DNA of 64,000 nucleotides from Stenotrophomonas maltophilia. Lineage in GTDB: Bacteria > Pseudomonadota > Gammaproteobacteria > Xanthomonadales > Xanthomonadaceae. Under the pieces are notes generated by a model. That model did not search any database and had not been told where the DNA came from. It saw only the letters and a program-made list of their open reading frames with translations. Shown here one piece after another: positions 16,724 to 26,549 of the stretch. Where the stretch lies: contig NZ_CP029773.1 in the NCBI RefSeq assembly GCF_003205835.1, forward strand, positions 528,501 through 592,500, given 5' to 3'. The first letter of the stretch is position 1, and each line of letters begins with the position of its first letter. A program made the translations under genes and the position numbers.

Positions 16724-17113
16724 ATGAAACGACTTAGCTTCGCACGAATGCGCCATGGCCTGTATGTGATGGCGTTTGCATTCGCACTGTCTGCTCCCGC
16801 CTGGGCGCAGGACGCCGCGCTGGAACTGGCGCAGGCCCGGCAGGCGGTCGACAAGGCCACCCAGGCCGATGCCGACCAGTACGCCCCGGACCTGATCGGG
16901 CTGGCCCGGCAGGGGCTGGAGCAGGCCCAGCGCGCCGCCGGCGATCGCCGCGAGCGCAAGAACGCCCCGGCGATGGCCCTGCGTGCCGCCGCCGATGCCG
17001 ACCTGGCCCGCGTCCGCAGCGAGGAAGCCACCGTCACCGCGCAGCTGCAGCTGCGCCGCAACGAGGTCAACCAGCTGCAACGCCAGCTGTCGACCGGGGA
17101 GGACCGCCGGTGA
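16724..17113 (+). CDS. DUF4398 domain protein
   Basis: A 129-residue exported protein. A signal peptide (GLYVMAFAFALSAPAWAQ) precedes an alanine-rich helical DUF4398 region (QARQAVDKATQADADQYAP, then LARQGLEQAQRAA) that resembles a coiled coil. The function of DUF4398 is unknown; such proteins are commonly encoded directly before OmpA-like proteins. The start at 16724 puts the signal peptide at the N-terminus. It overlaps the next gene by GTGA, so the two are probably translated together. Confidence 0.75.
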   Translation: MKRLSFARMRHGLYVMAFAFALSAPAWAQDAALELAQARQAVDKATQADADQYAPDLIGLARQGLEQAQRAAGDRRERKNAPAMALRAAADADLARVRSEEATVTAQLQLRRNEVNQLQRQLSTGEDRR

Positions 17114-17994
17114 AGCCGATGACCGCCGCAACCCTGGCTGCGCTGCTGGCGCTGCCGACCCTGGCCATGGCCGCCGACAACCCGATGGTGGCGCAGCTGA
17201 GCCAGCGTCTGATGGCCATCCAGGCCAATCCCGACACGGCTGAGCTGGGCGCCTTCGAGCGCATGCAGGCCCAGCAGGCGATCGCCACCCTGGACAAGGC
17301 CAAGCGCCGCGACCAGGAGCTGGCCACCTACCTGGCCGAGCGCCGGGTGGAGATCGCCGAGACTGCCGTGCGCACCGCGATGGCCGCGCGCGAGGTCGAC
17401 CGCCTGGAGCGCACCCGCAGCGACCTGCTGATCGAGGCCAGCCGCCGCGACGCCGCCCGTGCCCGCCAGGAAGCCGAGCAGCTGCGCATGCAGGCGCAGA
17501 TGCAGGCCGAGGAGGCTGAGCGCCTGCGCCAGGCCGCCGAGGCCGAGACCCTGGCCCGCCAGGACGCCGAGAACGCGCTGACCAGCGTGGCCGGCAAGCA
17601 GCAGCAGCGCCTCAGCGCCGCCCAGCAGAATGCCGCCAAGCTGGCCCGCGAGGAAGCCGAGCTGGTGTCCGGGCAGAAGCTGCCGGGCTCGAAGTTCGAT
17701 GGCCGTGGCGAGGTCTTCACCTTCAGTGGTGACGCATTCGCCGCCGGCGCCTCCAGCCTGTCCGGTGGCGCCCGCAACCAGGCCAAGGCACTGGCCGAGT
17801 ACCTGAACATCGGCAAGAAGGGCCGCCTGCGCATCGAGGCCTACGACAGTGCCAACGGCGTCGGCCAGAAACGCGCCGAAGCGCTGCGCGACGCCCTGGT
17901 CGCGGCCGGTGTCGCCAGCAACCGGATCCAGCTCAGCGGCAAGAAGGCGGCGTCCACCCGGGCACGCTCGGCCGAGGTCATCATCGCCCCGTAA
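17110..17994 (+). CDS. OmpA-family envelope protein with DUF4398-like coiled coil
   Basis: A 294-residue periplasmic or outer-membrane-associated protein. After a signal peptide (AATLAALLALPTLAMAA), residues about 45-195 form a long charged coiled coil (EAEQLRMQAQMQAEEAERL). The C-terminal 90 residues are a peptidoglycan-binding OmpA domain (LRIEAYDSANGVGQKRAEALRDAL). It lacks the usual eight-strand barrel, so it probably tethers peptidoglycan to a partner. GTG at 17110 overlaps the preceding stop; an internal ATG at 17119 is an alternative start. Confidence 0.8.
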   Translation: MKPMTAATLAALLALPTLAMAADNPMVAQLSQRLMAIQANPDTAELGAFERMQAQQAIATLDKAKRRDQELATYLAERRVEIAETAVRTAMAAREVDRLERTRSDLLIEASRRDAARARQEAEQLRMQAQMQAEEAERLRQAAEAETLARQDAENALTSVAGKQQQRLSAAQQNAAKLAREEAELVSGQKLPGSKFDGRGEVFTFSGDAFAAGASSLSGGARNQAKALAEYLNIGKKGRLRIEAYDSANGVGQKRAEALRDALVAAGVASNRIQLSGKKAASTRARSAEVIIAP

Positions 17995-18039
17995 TTGCTT
18001 GATATTGTTTGTTTTTCGTTGCGATGAGCATTCAGCCTG

Positions 18040-18070
18040 AACCCCGCCCCGGCGGGGTTCGGTCTTTTTG
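18040..18070 (+). terminator. intrinsic terminator of the DUF4398/OmpA operon
   Basis: AACCCCGCC-CC-GGCGGGGTT stem followed by CGGTCTTTTT, 46 bp after the OmpA-like gene. The gap 17995-18318 also holds a possible short gene at 18162. Confidence 0.85.
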
Positions 18071-18161
18071 CCGCAGGGGTCTTGTACCCCGCCTTGAGCA
18101 GGCGTAGGGTCAATCGTCCGGGACGCAATGCCGCGGACCGGACGATGGGAGGGCCGGGCCG

Positions 18162-18326
18162 ATGCAAACAGGGCGCGAACCGCAGCAGATCGACGTGCGC
18201 AGGCCAGTGCCGCAGGTCGTTGCAGGCGTCCAGGTGGGCATCGACCGGCGCTCCTCCATGAACAACGCCCCGTGCCTTGCGGCCGGGGCGTTCGTGTATC
18301 TGTCGAAGGAGGTCCATCATGTTTGA
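18162..18326 (+). CDS. possible 54-residue leader or small protein before ydcH
   Basis: A short frame starting ATGCAAACAGGG, preceded by GGGAGGG at 8 nt. It ends TTTGA inside the first codons of the ydcH-like gene, an 8-nt overlap typical of translational coupling. Third codon positions are mostly G or C, as in neighbouring genes. The peptide (MQTGREPQQIDVRRPVP...) shows no domain or membrane segment that I recognise. A hairpin (AACGCCCC/GGGGCGTT, 18264-18292) lies within it. It could be a real small protein, a leader peptide, or chance. Confidence 0.35.
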   Translation: MQTGREPQQIDVRRPVPQVVAGVQVGIDRRSSMNNAPCLAAGAFVYLSKEVHHV

Positions 18327-18555
18327 AGATCAGCCCCAGAGCGAGATCGACGCCCGTCGCGCGCGTGATCCGGAGTTCAGGGCACTCCATGACCAGCACC
18401 GCAAGTTGAACAAGAAGTGCATGGACGCGGAGTTGGGTGTACTCCCGATCGATGATGTCACCCTGGGTCGCATGAAGCGCGAGAAGCTGCTGGCCAAGCA
18501 ACGACTTCTGCGAATGTACGAAACACCGCTCCCAACGACGTCCCCCACGCTTTGA
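18319..18555 (+). CDS. YdcH-like DUF465 protein
   Basis: A 78-residue charged helical protein of the DUF465/YdcH family: ARDPEFRALHDQHRKLNKK followed by TLGRMKREKLLAKQRLLRMY, two helices that form a hairpin coiled coil in the family. The biochemical role of YdcH is not established. The ATG at 18319 has an excellent site, AAGGAGG, 6 nt upstream. The last ten residues (TPLPTTSPTL) are unstructured. Confidence 0.8.
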   Translation: MFEDQPQSEIDARRARDPEFRALHDQHRKLNKKCMDAELGVLPIDDVTLGRMKREKLLAKQRLLRMYETPLPTTSPTL

Positions 18556-18653
18556 CGCACCCCGTCGCGCCCGGAACGGCGTGACCCGGCCATCGATGGC
18601 CCCGCCGGGCGCTCCTGCCCCGGCATCGCGGCACCGCCGATGAGGCGGCCGCG

Positions 18654-18684
18654 CCAAGGCACCACAAGCGGTGGTGCCTTGGCC
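18654..18684 (+). terminator. hairpin downstream of the ydcH-like gene
   Basis: Perfect 13-bp stem GCCAAGGCACCAC/GTGGTGCCTTGGC with a 5-nt loop and no T tract. It lies 99 bp after the stop and 100 bp before the cystathionine beta-synthase promoter. Otherwise the 300-bp gap 18556-18855 has only that promoter. Confidence 0.5.
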
Positions 18685-18784
18685 TGCAGGCACAGCTCAC
18701 CGATGCGGGCGGTACCGGTCTCCTCGTCGATCCGGGGCCGTCCGCATCTCTTTTTTACGGTGGATGGGCTGCGGCCCTGCCGAC

Positions 18785-18813
18785 CTGACTTTCATCGCCA
18801 TCCGTCGGATAAT
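18785..18813 (+). promoter_or_regulatory. sigma-70-type promoter of the cystathionine beta-synthase gene
   Basis: -35 CTGACT and -10 GATAAT separated by exactly 17 bp, ending 42 bp before the start codon. This is a good match in otherwise GC-rich sequence. Confidence 0.55.
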
Positions 18814-18855
18814 CATCGGTCCGGCCCTGTGTGGCGCGAACCGAAAGTCCTCCGA

Positions 18856-20226
18856 ATGCCCATCCATTCTTCCGTCCTCGAACTCATCGGCCAGACCCCG
18901 ATCGTCAAGGCCCAGCGCCTGGACACCGGCGTCTGCGAGCTCTACCTGAAGCTGGAGAGCGCCAACCCGGGCGGATCGATCAAGGATCGCATCGGCCTGT
19001 CGATGATCGAGGCGGCGGAGCAGCGCGGCGACCTGAAGCCGGGCGCCACCCTGGTTGAAGGTACCGCCGGCAACACCGGTCTGGGCCTCGCCCTGGTAGC
19101 CCAGCAGAAGGGCTACAAGCTGATCCTGGTCGTTCCCGACAAGATGAGCCGCGAGAAGATCTTCAACCTGAAGGCGATGGGCGCCGAAGTGCGCCTGACC
19201 CGCTCGGACGTGGCCAAGGGCCATCCGGAGTACTACCAGGACCTGGCCAAGACCATCGCCGAGCAGACCCCGGGCGCCTACTTCATCAACCAGTTCGGCA
19301 ACCCGGACAACCCGGCCGCGCATGAATTCGGTACCGGCCCGGAAATCCTCGAACAGATGGGCGGTGACCTCGACGCCATCGTGTTCGGCTGTGGCAGTTC
19401 CGGCACCATGACCGGCCTGTCGCGTGCCTTCGCCAAGCTGTCGCCGAAGACCGAACTGGTGCTGGCCGATCCGGTCGGTTCGATCCTGGCCGAGTACATC
19501 AACGACGGCAATCTCAACGACAAGTCGGGCAGCTGGCTGGTGGAAGGCATCGGCGAGGACTTCCTGCCGTCGATTTCCGATTTCAGCCGCGTCAAGAAGG
19601 CTTATGCCATCAGCGACGCCGAGAGCTTCCACACCGCACGCGAACTGCTGGGCAAGGAAGGCATCCTGGGTGGCTCGTCCACCGGCACCCTGCTGGCCGC
19701 CGGCCTGAAGTACTGCAGGGAGCAGACCACGCCGAAGAAGGTGCTGGTGCTGGTGCCGGACACCGGCAACAAGTACCTGTCGAAGATGTACAACGACTAC
19801 TGGATGCTGGACAACGGCTTCCTGCAGCGCCCGCAGCACGGCGACCTGCGCGACCTGATCCTGCGTCCGTACGGCCAGCGCGACACCGTGGTGATCGGTC
19901 CGAACGACCTGCTGACCACCGCCTACCAGCGCATGAAGCTGTACGACGTGTCGCAGCTGCCGGTGATGGACGGCGAGCAGCTCGTCGGCATCGTCGACGA
20001 GAGCGACGTGCTGCTGCACGTCTATGGTGATGAGGCACGCTTCCGCGACACCGTCGCCACCGCGATGGTCAGCAAGCTGGACCGGCTGGACGTGAAGTCG
20101 CCGATCGAGGCGCTGCTGCCGGTGTTCGACCGCGGCCAGGTGGCGATCGTGATGGACGGCGACACTTTCCTGGGCCTGATCACCCGTATCGACCTGCTGA
20201 ACTATCTGCGCCGTCGCGTGCAGTAA
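18856..20226 (+). CDS. cystathionine beta-synthase (PLP enzyme with two CBS domains)
   Basis: A 456-residue PLP-dependent enzyme that would condense serine or O-acetylserine with homocysteine or sulfide. The catalytic region (about 1-330) has the PLP lysine in NPGGSIKDRIG, the phosphate-binding loop in EGTAGNTGLGLA and GCGSSGTMTGLS, and GGSSTGTLLAA. Two C-terminal CBS domains (about 345-456: TTAYQRMKLYDVSQLPVM, then PIEALLPVFDRGQVAIVM) separate it from plain cysteine synthases. With the gamma-lyase-like gene at 28162-29325 it could form a reverse transsulfuration route. Whether it uses cystathionine or only sulfide chemistry cannot be told from sequence. Confidence 0.85.
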   Translation: MPIHSSVLELIGQTPIVKAQRLDTGVCELYLKLESANPGGSIKDRIGLSMIEAAEQRGDLKPGATLVEGTAGNTGLGLALVAQQKGYKLILVVPDKMSREKIFNLKAMGAEVRLTRSDVAKGHPEYYQDLAKTIAEQTPGAYFINQFGNPDNPAAHEFGTGPEILEQMGGDLDAIVFGCGSSGTMTGLSRAFAKLSPKTELVLADPVGSILAEYINDGNLNDKSGSWLVEGIGEDFLPSISDFSRVKKAYAISDAESFHTARELLGKEGILGGSSTGTLLAAGLKYCREQTTPKKVLVLVPDTGNKYLSKMYNDYWMLDNGFLQRPQHGDLRDLILRPYGQRDTVVIGPNDLLTTAYQRMKLYDVSQLPVMDGEQLVGIVDESDVLLHVYGDEARFRDTVATAMVSKLDRLDVKSPIEALLPVFDRGQVAIVMDGDTFLGLITRIDLLNYLRRRVQ

Positions 20227-20341
20227 GCGTCCTGCGCAGGGGGCGGATCGGCCCCCTGCACACTCTGGACAGGTCGTAGATGTCACAATCGGCTTGTTTT
20301 GTTACCCGCCGGGTCAGCCCGGAGAACCTCAGAGAGTGCGC

Positions 20342-21325
20342 ATGCCTGTCCAGATCGCCGTTGTGATTCCGTCCTACAAGGTCACCAACCACATCCTTGG
20401 CGTCATTGATGGAATGGGGAATGACATCCATCGGATCTACGTGGTGGACGATTGTTGCCCGATGAACAGTGGCGACTTCGTTGAAGCGAACTGCACCGAT
20501 CCGCGTGTTGTCGTTCTGCGCCATGGCGAGAACCAGGGCGTAGGTGGTGCGGTCATGACAGGGTATCGCGCGGCGATCGAAGACGGCATCGACATCATTG
20601 TCAAGGTGGACGGTGACGGCCAGATGGACCCGGCGCTGATCCCAAGCTTCGTCAGCCCGATCATCGCCGGTGAAGCCGACTACACCAAGGGCAACCGCTT
20701 CTTCGATCTCGAGCGCATTGCGCAGATGCCGAAGCTGCGGTTGTTCGGCAATGCAGGGCTGTCCTTCCTGACCAAGCTCTCTTCCGGCTATTGGGACCTG
20801 TTCGATCCCACCAATGGGTTCACCGCCATCCACCGTGATGTGGCGCGCCACCTGCCGATGGGGCGGATCAGCAAGCGCTATTTCTTCGAGACCGACATGC
20901 TTTTCCGGCTCAGCACGCTGCGCGCGGTGGTGCTCGATGTGCCGATGCACGCCAAGTATGGCGATGAAGTCAGCAATCTGAAGATCTCGCAGGTGTTGTC
21001 GGAGTTCCTGTTCAAGAACCTGCGCAACTTCGGCAAGCGCGTTTTCTACAACTATTATCTGCGTAATCTGTCACTGGCGTCGTTCGAACTGCCGGCCGGC
21101 GTGGCGCTGTTGCTGTTCGGCATGATCTATGGCCTGCAGCATTGGCTGACCAGCATCGGTACCGGGCAGGTTGCCAGCAGCGGTACGGTGATGCTGGCCG
21201 CGATGCCGATATTGCTGGGTGTGCAGCTGTTGCTTGCCTTCTTCGGTCAGGACATTGCATCAACCCCACGCCATGCTGTCCATCCACGGCTTCGCTGGTC
21301 GGCGCTTGAAGTGGGGAAGGCCTGA
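20342..21325 (+). CDS. GtrB-like family 2 glycosyltransferase
   Basis: A 327-residue membrane-associated glycosyltransferase of the dolichyl/undecaprenyl-phosphate sugar synthase type. The GT2 domain has VVIPSYKV, VVDDCCP, NQGVGGAVMTGYRAA, the metal-binding VDGDGQMDP (DxD) and a PTNGFTAIHR acceptor region. Two hydrophobic segments near residues 250-310 match the C-terminal helices of GtrB. Such enzymes load a sugar onto a polyprenyl carrier on the cytoplasmic face. Its stop overlaps the next gene's ATG (TGATG), and gtrA lies further along the locus. The start at 20342 is where GT2 similarity begins. Confidence 0.82.
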   Translation: MPVQIAVVIPSYKVTNHILGVIDGMGNDIHRIYVVDDCCPMNSGDFVEANCTDPRVVVLRHGENQGVGGAVMTGYRAAIEDGIDIIVKVDGDGQMDPALIPSFVSPIIAGEADYTKGNRFFDLERIAQMPKLRLFGNAGLSFLTKLSSGYWDLFDPTNGFTAIHRDVARHLPMGRISKRYFFETDMLFRLSTLRAVVLDVPMHAKYGDEVSNLKISQVLSEFLFKNLRNFGKRVFYNYYLRNLSLASFELPAGVALLLFGMIYGLQHWLTSIGTGQVASSGTVMLAAMPILLGVQLLLAFFGQDIASTPRHAVHPRLRWSALEVGKA

Positions 21326-22710
21326 TGCGCGTGTCAGCCCAGGCAGAGCGTGCGGCGCCTCTGGTCTGGCCGCTGTACCTGCTCGCCACCCTGCTGGTCA
21401 GCCTGGTCCTGTCTGCGATCACGCCGCCGTTCCAGGCGCCTGACGAGTACGACCATGTCAAGCGTGCCTACATGATGGGGCAGGGGCAGATCCTGTTGAA
21501 GTCGGTGGATGGGTCCCCTTCGGGAGGCTACCTTGACAGTGGTCTGGTGCAGTACATGTCGTACTTCGAACCACTGAAGGGGGCGTCACAGCGCAAAGTC
21601 TCGGCTGACGAACTGCAGGCGGCAGGCAGCGTGAAGTGGAGCGACCAGCCGCAGTTCCAGACGGCAGTGGGGACCGCTTACTACTTCCCGCTGATGTACG
21701 CGCCACAAGCCGTAGGGCTGGGCATGGGCAAAGCGCTTGGCATGAGCGTGGGCAAATCCTATCGGCTGGCCCGCCTGCTGGAATGGATGACCTGCGGGGT
21801 TCTGTTGCTGCTGGCCTTCAGGCTCCATCGGCCTTCGGCGGTGATTCTGGCGTTGCTCGCATTGCCGATGAACCTGTTTCTGTTTGGCGCGGCGGTGCTT
21901 GATCCCATGGCCACGACCGTGGCACTGCTTGGCCTTTCGGCTTTCATGCGGATCGCCACCGATGGCCGCGCCTCGCCACCAACGGCGGTAGCTGCACTCC
22001 ACATAAGTGTCCTGCTGGTCTGTGCCTGTCGCGCGAACATGCTGCCGATGCTGCTGTTGCCCCTTGTCGCGGCATGGCTGATGCGGGAGCGTCGACAGGC
22101 GTACATTGCGATCGCCATCAGTGTGTTCGTGCTGGCGTGGACTCTGTTCACGGTGAAGACGACGGTCTATCCCCCCAGCAGCCATCGGATCGATCATGCC
22201 GCTCGCCTGTTGCACCTTCTCACGCATCCCGGTGAACTGACCTCCATACTGTTCGCGACCTGGACCAATGTGGCGCGGATGTCCTTCTACGTCGTGTCGT
22301 TCATTGGCGTGCTGGGCTGGCTGGACGCGTCCTTCTCACCTTCCTTCTACCACATGACCGGGCTGACGCTGGTGGCGTTGATGCTGCTGTCGCTCGACCT
22401 GGAAGGGTGGCGAACCCAGAGCTTGGCGCGCTGGACGCTGGTCGTGGTCTGCCTGGCGTCGGTCTTGATGACCTTCCTTGCCCTGCTTGTGCAGTGGACC
22501 GATCCCGCTTCAACGACCGTTGACGGCGTCCAGGGACGCTATCTGCTGATTCCGGGTCTATGCCTGGTGATGGCGCTGACGGCCAACGCAGTACCCCGCG
22601 ATGGCCTGCTGTTCCGGGCCGGGCACGGGCTGGCAATGCTGTTCCTGGCCTGGATGGCGTACGCGAGCTGTTCGCTCCTGGTCGAGCGCTACCATACCGG
22701 CGCGACGTAG
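21325..22710 (+). CDS. DUF2142 membrane protein, ends at an in-frame amber codon
   Basis: A 461-residue protein with about 11-12 predicted transmembrane segments. The first periplasmic loop carries PPFQAPDEYDHVKRAY, the signature of DUF2142 proteins, which resemble GT-C lipid-linked sugar transferases. After the last membrane helix, TAG at 22708-22710 ends the frame. The same frame continues without another stop to 23118 and encodes a hydrophilic beta-rich domain. Probably the acceptor-transferring partner of the GtrB-like enzyme. Either the tail was lost by a nonsense mutation (one C-to-T change from CAG would explain it) or the annotated stop is natural. Confidence 0.75.
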   Translation: MRVSAQAERAAPLVWPLYLLATLLVSLVLSAITPPFQAPDEYDHVKRAYMMGQGQILLKSVDGSPSGGYLDSGLVQYMSYFEPLKGASQRKVSADELQAAGSVKWSDQPQFQTAVGTAYYFPLMYAPQAVGLGMGKALGMSVGKSYRLARLLEWMTCGVLLLLAFRLHRPSAVILALLALPMNLFLFGAAVLDPMATTVALLGLSAFMRIATDGRASPPTAVAALHISVLLVCACRANMLPMLLLPLVAAWLMRERRQAYIAIAISVFVLAWTLFTVKTTVYPPSSHRIDHAARLLHLLTHPGELTSILFATWTNVARMSFYVVSFIGVLGWLDASFSPSFYHMTGLTLVALMLLSLDLEGWRTQSLARWTLVVVCLASVLMTFLALLVQWTDPASTTVDGVQGRYLLIPGLCLVMALTANAVPRDGLLFRAGHGLAMLFLAWMAYASCSLLVERYHTGAT

Positions 22711-23118
22711 TCCGCAATCGCCGCGCCTGAGTTGAAGCCCTCGCCACCGTTGACATCTGACAACACCGTGCCGCTGCACTTCCTGCCCGCACAGAGCGAG
22801 GATCCTGCTGGCCTGAAGCGTATCTCGGTCCGGTTTGGTACCTATATGACCACGCACGCTGGGCAGGCCGAACTGCGGCTGTGGACCCAGGGAGGAGAGC
22901 GGCTTGTGCTGCCCTTCGAGCTGTCAGAGCTCACCGACAATGGCTACGCCGAGTTCAAGCTGGATGGCAAAGCCTATGTGGGCGGGGAAGTCGCGCCGCG
23001 CGATGGCAGCGGCGTAAGTGTGTGGGAAAGCCACAGCCAGGAGCGCGTGGACAGTTGCGTATTCCTGGAAACAGAAAACCAGGACGACCTACTCCCGCGC
23101 GGTTGCCCTGAGCCCTGA
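22711..23118 (+). pseudogene. detached C-terminal beta-rich domain of the DUF2142 gene
   Basis: In the same frame as the DUF2142 gene and directly after its TAG. About 135 residues: a proline-rich linker, then alternating short strands (ISVRFGTYMTT, AELRLWTQGGERLVL, YAEFKLDGKAYVGG) resembling a carbohydrate-binding sandwich, with two late Cys residues. No good independent start exists: the only early candidate is TTG at 22732 with no ribosome-binding site, and there is no signal peptide although the domain looks extracytoplasmic. That supports its being a severed tail. A terminator follows immediately. Confidence 0.6.
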
Positions 23119-23126
23119 TGAAGAAT

Positions 23127-23158
23127 AAAGCCGCTGATCTCACGATCAGCGGCTTTTT
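23127..23158. terminator. bidirectional intrinsic terminator
   Basis: AAAGCCGCTGAT-CTCACG-ATCAGCGGCTTT with A and T tails on both sides. It sits between the DUF2142 transcription unit (plus) and the end of the minus-strand export operon. Confidence 0.9.
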
Positions 23159-23207
23159 CGTTGAGTGCGTGGAAACCCGGCTGGCTTCATGCCAGCGGCA
23201 TCTTCGT

Positions 23208-26200
23208 TCAGATCAGTTCGTCCGGGTCGCGCCAGTTCACCGGCTGGCGCTCGATCACTTCCAGCATGTAGTCGGTCAGTTCCGTAGCCTGCTCATCGAA
23301 CAGGCGCACCATTGCGGCGTGCGGATTACGGTAACCGTCAAGCTGGCCCGGCGCATCCAGAAGGCGCTTGATGGCGGCCTGTAGTGCGCTGCCATCATCA
23401 TCCAGCGGGACGATGTCGCCATTTTCGCCGTCGACGATATCTTCGACGACACCGCCTGCGTCGGTGGCGATCACCCAGACATCGCGGATCAATGCCTCGC
23501 GGACCGACAGGCCGAAGCTCTCCTTCCACTGGGTCGGGAACAGCAGCACATCGATGCTGCCGAAGAACGAATCGATGGTCTCCTGGCTGTAAGCGGGGAC
23601 TGCCTTGAAGGTGCCTGGAACCTTCCAGTTGGATTCGAAGATCGAACGACGCCCGAGGTTGAGCTCGTTGTCGACGACATGCAGTTCGTAATTGGTATGC
23701 GGCAGGCCTGCGAAAGCCTTCTTGATCAGGGCGCTTCCCTTGATCGGGCCCTCGCCGCCGACGAAACCGAACCGCAGCGGACGGGTGCTGGGTGGCTCTC
23801 GGTGAATGGCCGAGGCAGGTTTGACGATGCCGTTCTTGTTGACCCGCAGCCGCTCGGGATCAAACCCGTTGTCGGCGTAGACACCCGCGAAGAACTTGCT
23901 GGGTGACAGCATCAAAGCTGCGCCGGTCAGCACTTCGTGCAGGCGGTACTGGCGATAGGGGTTCATTGCGGGCTGCGGTACGCAGCGCGAGCACACATCA
24001 AGGTCGATCTTGCGCTGGTAGCAGTAGCGGCCCTTGTCGTTGACCATGAACTGGCGCGCACAGATCCACCACGCATCGTGCAGCGTGACCACGAACGGGA
24101 CACCTTCGGCCTGGCAGACTTCCGCGATCTGGATGCCGATGCCCTGGATGGAATGGATATGAACCACGTCCGGTCGCCAGGCGCGAAGAATTTCCCGGAA
24201 CCCATGCGTGGGATATGGATTGTCGAAGTGCAGTGCCTGATCGTGCTCATGTGGCAGGCCCATGGCGAACACTTCGCCCGCGCTCGATTCGTAGCGGGTC
24301 ACCTTGTAGGCATGTACATCTGTGGCTGGCAGAGTGGTGAATGTCGCGTATTCCGCTCGGCCATCGGCATTGATGATACGTGCCATCTGCTCGGCTACAA
24401 TCGTCGCGCCGCCGAAGCTGCGTGGTTCGAAGAAAATATTGACGCCCAGAATACGTGGCCGGCGCTCGACGGACGGTTCCAACGACTCCAGCCATGGCAG
24501 CAGCCTGTGCTTGGCTACGGCTTCAGGGGTGTAGTCATCTTCTACGTGGCAGCGCGAGTTCTCGCCGATCTGGCGACGAAGCCCGGGGCTCTCAATCAAT
24601 GCCAGCAGCTGTTCTTCCCAGTCCTGTTCGGTGCTGGCCAGAAGGCCGGTGGTGCCGTGCTGGATGGTTTGCTGGTACTCGGTACTGGAGGAGCAGACGC
24701 TGGGAATACCCAGGATCGCTGCTTCCAGGTACTTGATGTTGGACTTCGCGTCATTGAAGACCGTGCGCTCCAGCGGTGCGATGTTGATCTGGCACCTGGC
24801 GAGCCTGCGCATGTAGGTCGGATAGTCGGAGGGCGGCAGGCGCTCTACCTGAGCATCGACCTCGTTGAACGCTTCGGGAAGGTTGAGATGACCGATGATG
24901 GTAAGGCGAACGTCATAGCGCTTCTTCAGAATGCGGAGCAACGCTGGAGCGGCGATACGGAAATCGGAATCGTGGGCCTTGGAACCGGAGCCATAGACGA
25001 TGCGCAGCAATCCATCACCGCGCGGCGGTGCGGCGGCGATCTCCTCTGCCGCGCGCAGTGTCTCCACGTCCAGCGCATTTTCGACGACCCAGACCTCCGA
25101 GGCGCCGGTTGCCCGCATGGCGTCGGCCATGGCGGTGGTCGATGCGATGCAGGCATCGCAAGCCAGCAGCGCCTCCCGGAACAGCGGTACGCCCTCGAGG
25201 ATGGCCTTGCGCAAGGCTGGGTTGAGGTCGTTGACGTTGCTGTTGTTCCGGTAGTGCTCGATGTCAAAGATGAGATCGTCGACTTCCCAGAACGTACGCA
25301 CGCCAGCCGCACGAGCGAGGGCGATGGTCTCCAGTTGGTCCGGATAGCCGGGTACGCGGTAGAACACGGCAACGCTGTGTGTGGAGAGCAGATCGCGGGT
25401 AGAGACGACGTCAGTCCAGTTGACGACGGTGCAGTCGTAGCCAAGGCTTTCGATCATCAGCTGCTTCTGCAGCACACGATACTTCAGGCATTGTCCGATG
25501 CCCATTTCCGCCACCAGCAGAACGCGCAGCTGCTGCGAACTGCTCGCGGGCCTTGCCGGGGGAAGCGTATGGACCGGCCTCAGTTTCCAGCTTCCGGCAC
25601 CTAAGCCCTGGCGGAACAATGCAGCGGGCTGCCGCAGCTGGCTGGTGATCCGGCGTCCGGCCTCGCGGATGCCGTTCTGGCGGGCGACGCGAATCGTGGC
25701 TGTGGACAAATGCAGAAGCTGCTTGAGCAGTGAACGCACGCGCCAGACGGCAACGTGTGCCATGCGCAGCGGGGCGGTCACGCGCCAGGAGCGCGAATTC
25801 AGCAGCTCTCCGACCTGATTCTGGGCTCGGTGCAGATGATCAAGCGTCGCTTGGGAAGTGGTCCCGGATGTTTCCAGTGCGCGGCGCAGCGACGCCACGC
25901 GACGTTCTGCACGCAGCAGATTCTGTTCTACCTCGGCGAGGCTGCTTTCCTGCAGTACGACCTGGCTGCGCAGTTGCTCCATGTGCTGGCGTTGCTCCAG
26001 CAGCACGGCTTGTGCCGTTTCCAGGGAGGCGAGCTCTTCGATCGGTGGCTGATCGCTGGATCCTGGTGGTGTCGCCCCGATGCTCCATTCCGGATCGGCC
26101 ACGAACAGCCAGTGCTGGCCGTCTGCAAGGGCGTGGCCGGTGATCGCGCTCTCACGCGGCGGAGGGCCCAGCAGCAGGATCCCGCCATGGGTGTCGAGGC

Positions 26201-26549
26201 GCCGCATCCAGTCCATGAGCTGCCAGCCATCGCTGATCTGGTCCGGCGCCAGCATCACCAATGCGTTGAGCTTGGTGCTGCCCAATGCGTCCGGTGCTTC
26301 CAACGGGTGCACCGGCAGCCCTTGCGAAGCGGCCAGATCGACCAGCGCTGCAAACAGGGACGAGCCTTCTCCAGCCGCATCGATCACCTGCTGTGGTCGA
26401 AGGTTCTCCATCAGCCAGCACGCAATCATCTTCGGTGAAGAAGACTGCGACGATGAGTGGCTGACATTGGAGGCTGGCTGGATGGGGTGCGTCATCAGGG
26501 GTACCGGAGGATGGGACGGGGACTCAATGTCCGTTGACGAACTGCTCAT
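23208..26549 (-). CDS. tandem two-domain GT4 glycosyltransferase with coiled coil
   Basis: A 1113-residue cytoplasmic protein. An N-terminal region of about 180 residues without clear assignment is followed by a coiled coil (about 185-240: [20 protein letters not shown]). Then come two consecutive GT-B glycosyltransferase halves: the first about 340-690 ([30 protein letters not shown]), the second about 695-1095 ([52 protein letters not shown]). It may add two sugars in sequence to a polysaccharide chain exported by the Wzm/Wzt pair encoded just upstream in the same operon. The ATG at 26549 overlaps wzt by 26 nt; ATG at 26495 is a plausible alternative. Confidence 0.8.
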   Translation of the reverse strand: MSSSSTDIESPSHPPVPLMTHPIQPASNVSHSSSQSSSPKMIACWLMENLRPQQVIDAAGEGSSLFAALVDLAASQGLPVHPLEAPDALGSTKLNALVMLAPDQISDGWQLMDWMRRLDTHGGILLLGPPPRESAITGHALADGQHWLFVADPEWSIGATPPGSSDQPPIEELASLETAQAVLLEQRQHMEQLRSQVVLQESSLAEVEQNLLRAERRVASLRRALETSGTTSQATLDHLHRAQNQVGELLNSRSWRVTAPLRMAHVAVWRVRSLLKQLLHLSTATIRVARQNGIREAGRRITSQLRQPAALFRQGLGAGSWKLRPVHTLPPARPASSSQQLRVLLVAEMGIGQCLKYRVLQKQLMIESLGYDCTVVNWTDVVSTRDLLSTHSVAVFYRVPGYPDQLETIALARAAGVRTFWEVDDLIFDIEHYRNNSNVNDLNPALRKAILEGVPLFREALLACDACIASTTAMADAMRATGASEVWVVENALDVETLRAAEEIAAAPPRGDGLLRIVYGSGSKAHDSDFRIAAPALLRILKKRYDVRLTIIGHLNLPEAFNEVDAQVERLPPSDYPTYMRRLARCQINIAPLERTVFNDAKSNIKYLEAAILGIPSVCSSSTEYQQTIQHGTTGLLASTEQDWEEQLLALIESPGLRRQIGENSRCHVEDDYTPEAVAKHRLLPWLESLEPSVERRPRILGVNIFFEPRSFGGATIVAEQMARIINADGRAEYATFTTLPATDVHAYKVTRYESSAGEVFAMGLPHEHDQALHFDNPYPTHGFREILRAWRPDVVHIHSIQGIGIQIAEVCQAEGVPFVVTLHDAWWICARQFMVNDKGRYCYQRKIDLDVCSRCVPQPAMNPYRQYRLHEVLTGAALMLSPSKFFAGVYADNGFDPERLRVNKNGIVKPASAIHREPPSTRPLRFGFVGGEGPIKGSALIKKAFAGLPHTNYELHVVDNELNLGRRSIFESNWKVPGTFKAVPAYSQETIDSFFGSIDVLLFPTQWKESFGLSVREALIRDVWVIATDAGGVVEDIVDGENGDIVPLDDDGSALQAAIKRLLDAPGQLDGYRNPHAAMVRLFDEQATELTDYMLEVIERQPVNWRDPDELI

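Noticed and set aside
22732-23118. The post-amber domain as an independent gene starting at TTG
   Set aside because: No ribosome-binding site, no signal peptide for a domain that looks extracytoplasmic, and exact frame continuity with the upstream gene.
23937-25604. Open frame of 555 codons antisense to the GT4 protein
   Set aside because: No recognisable motif; the opposite strand has convincing glycosyltransferase signatures.
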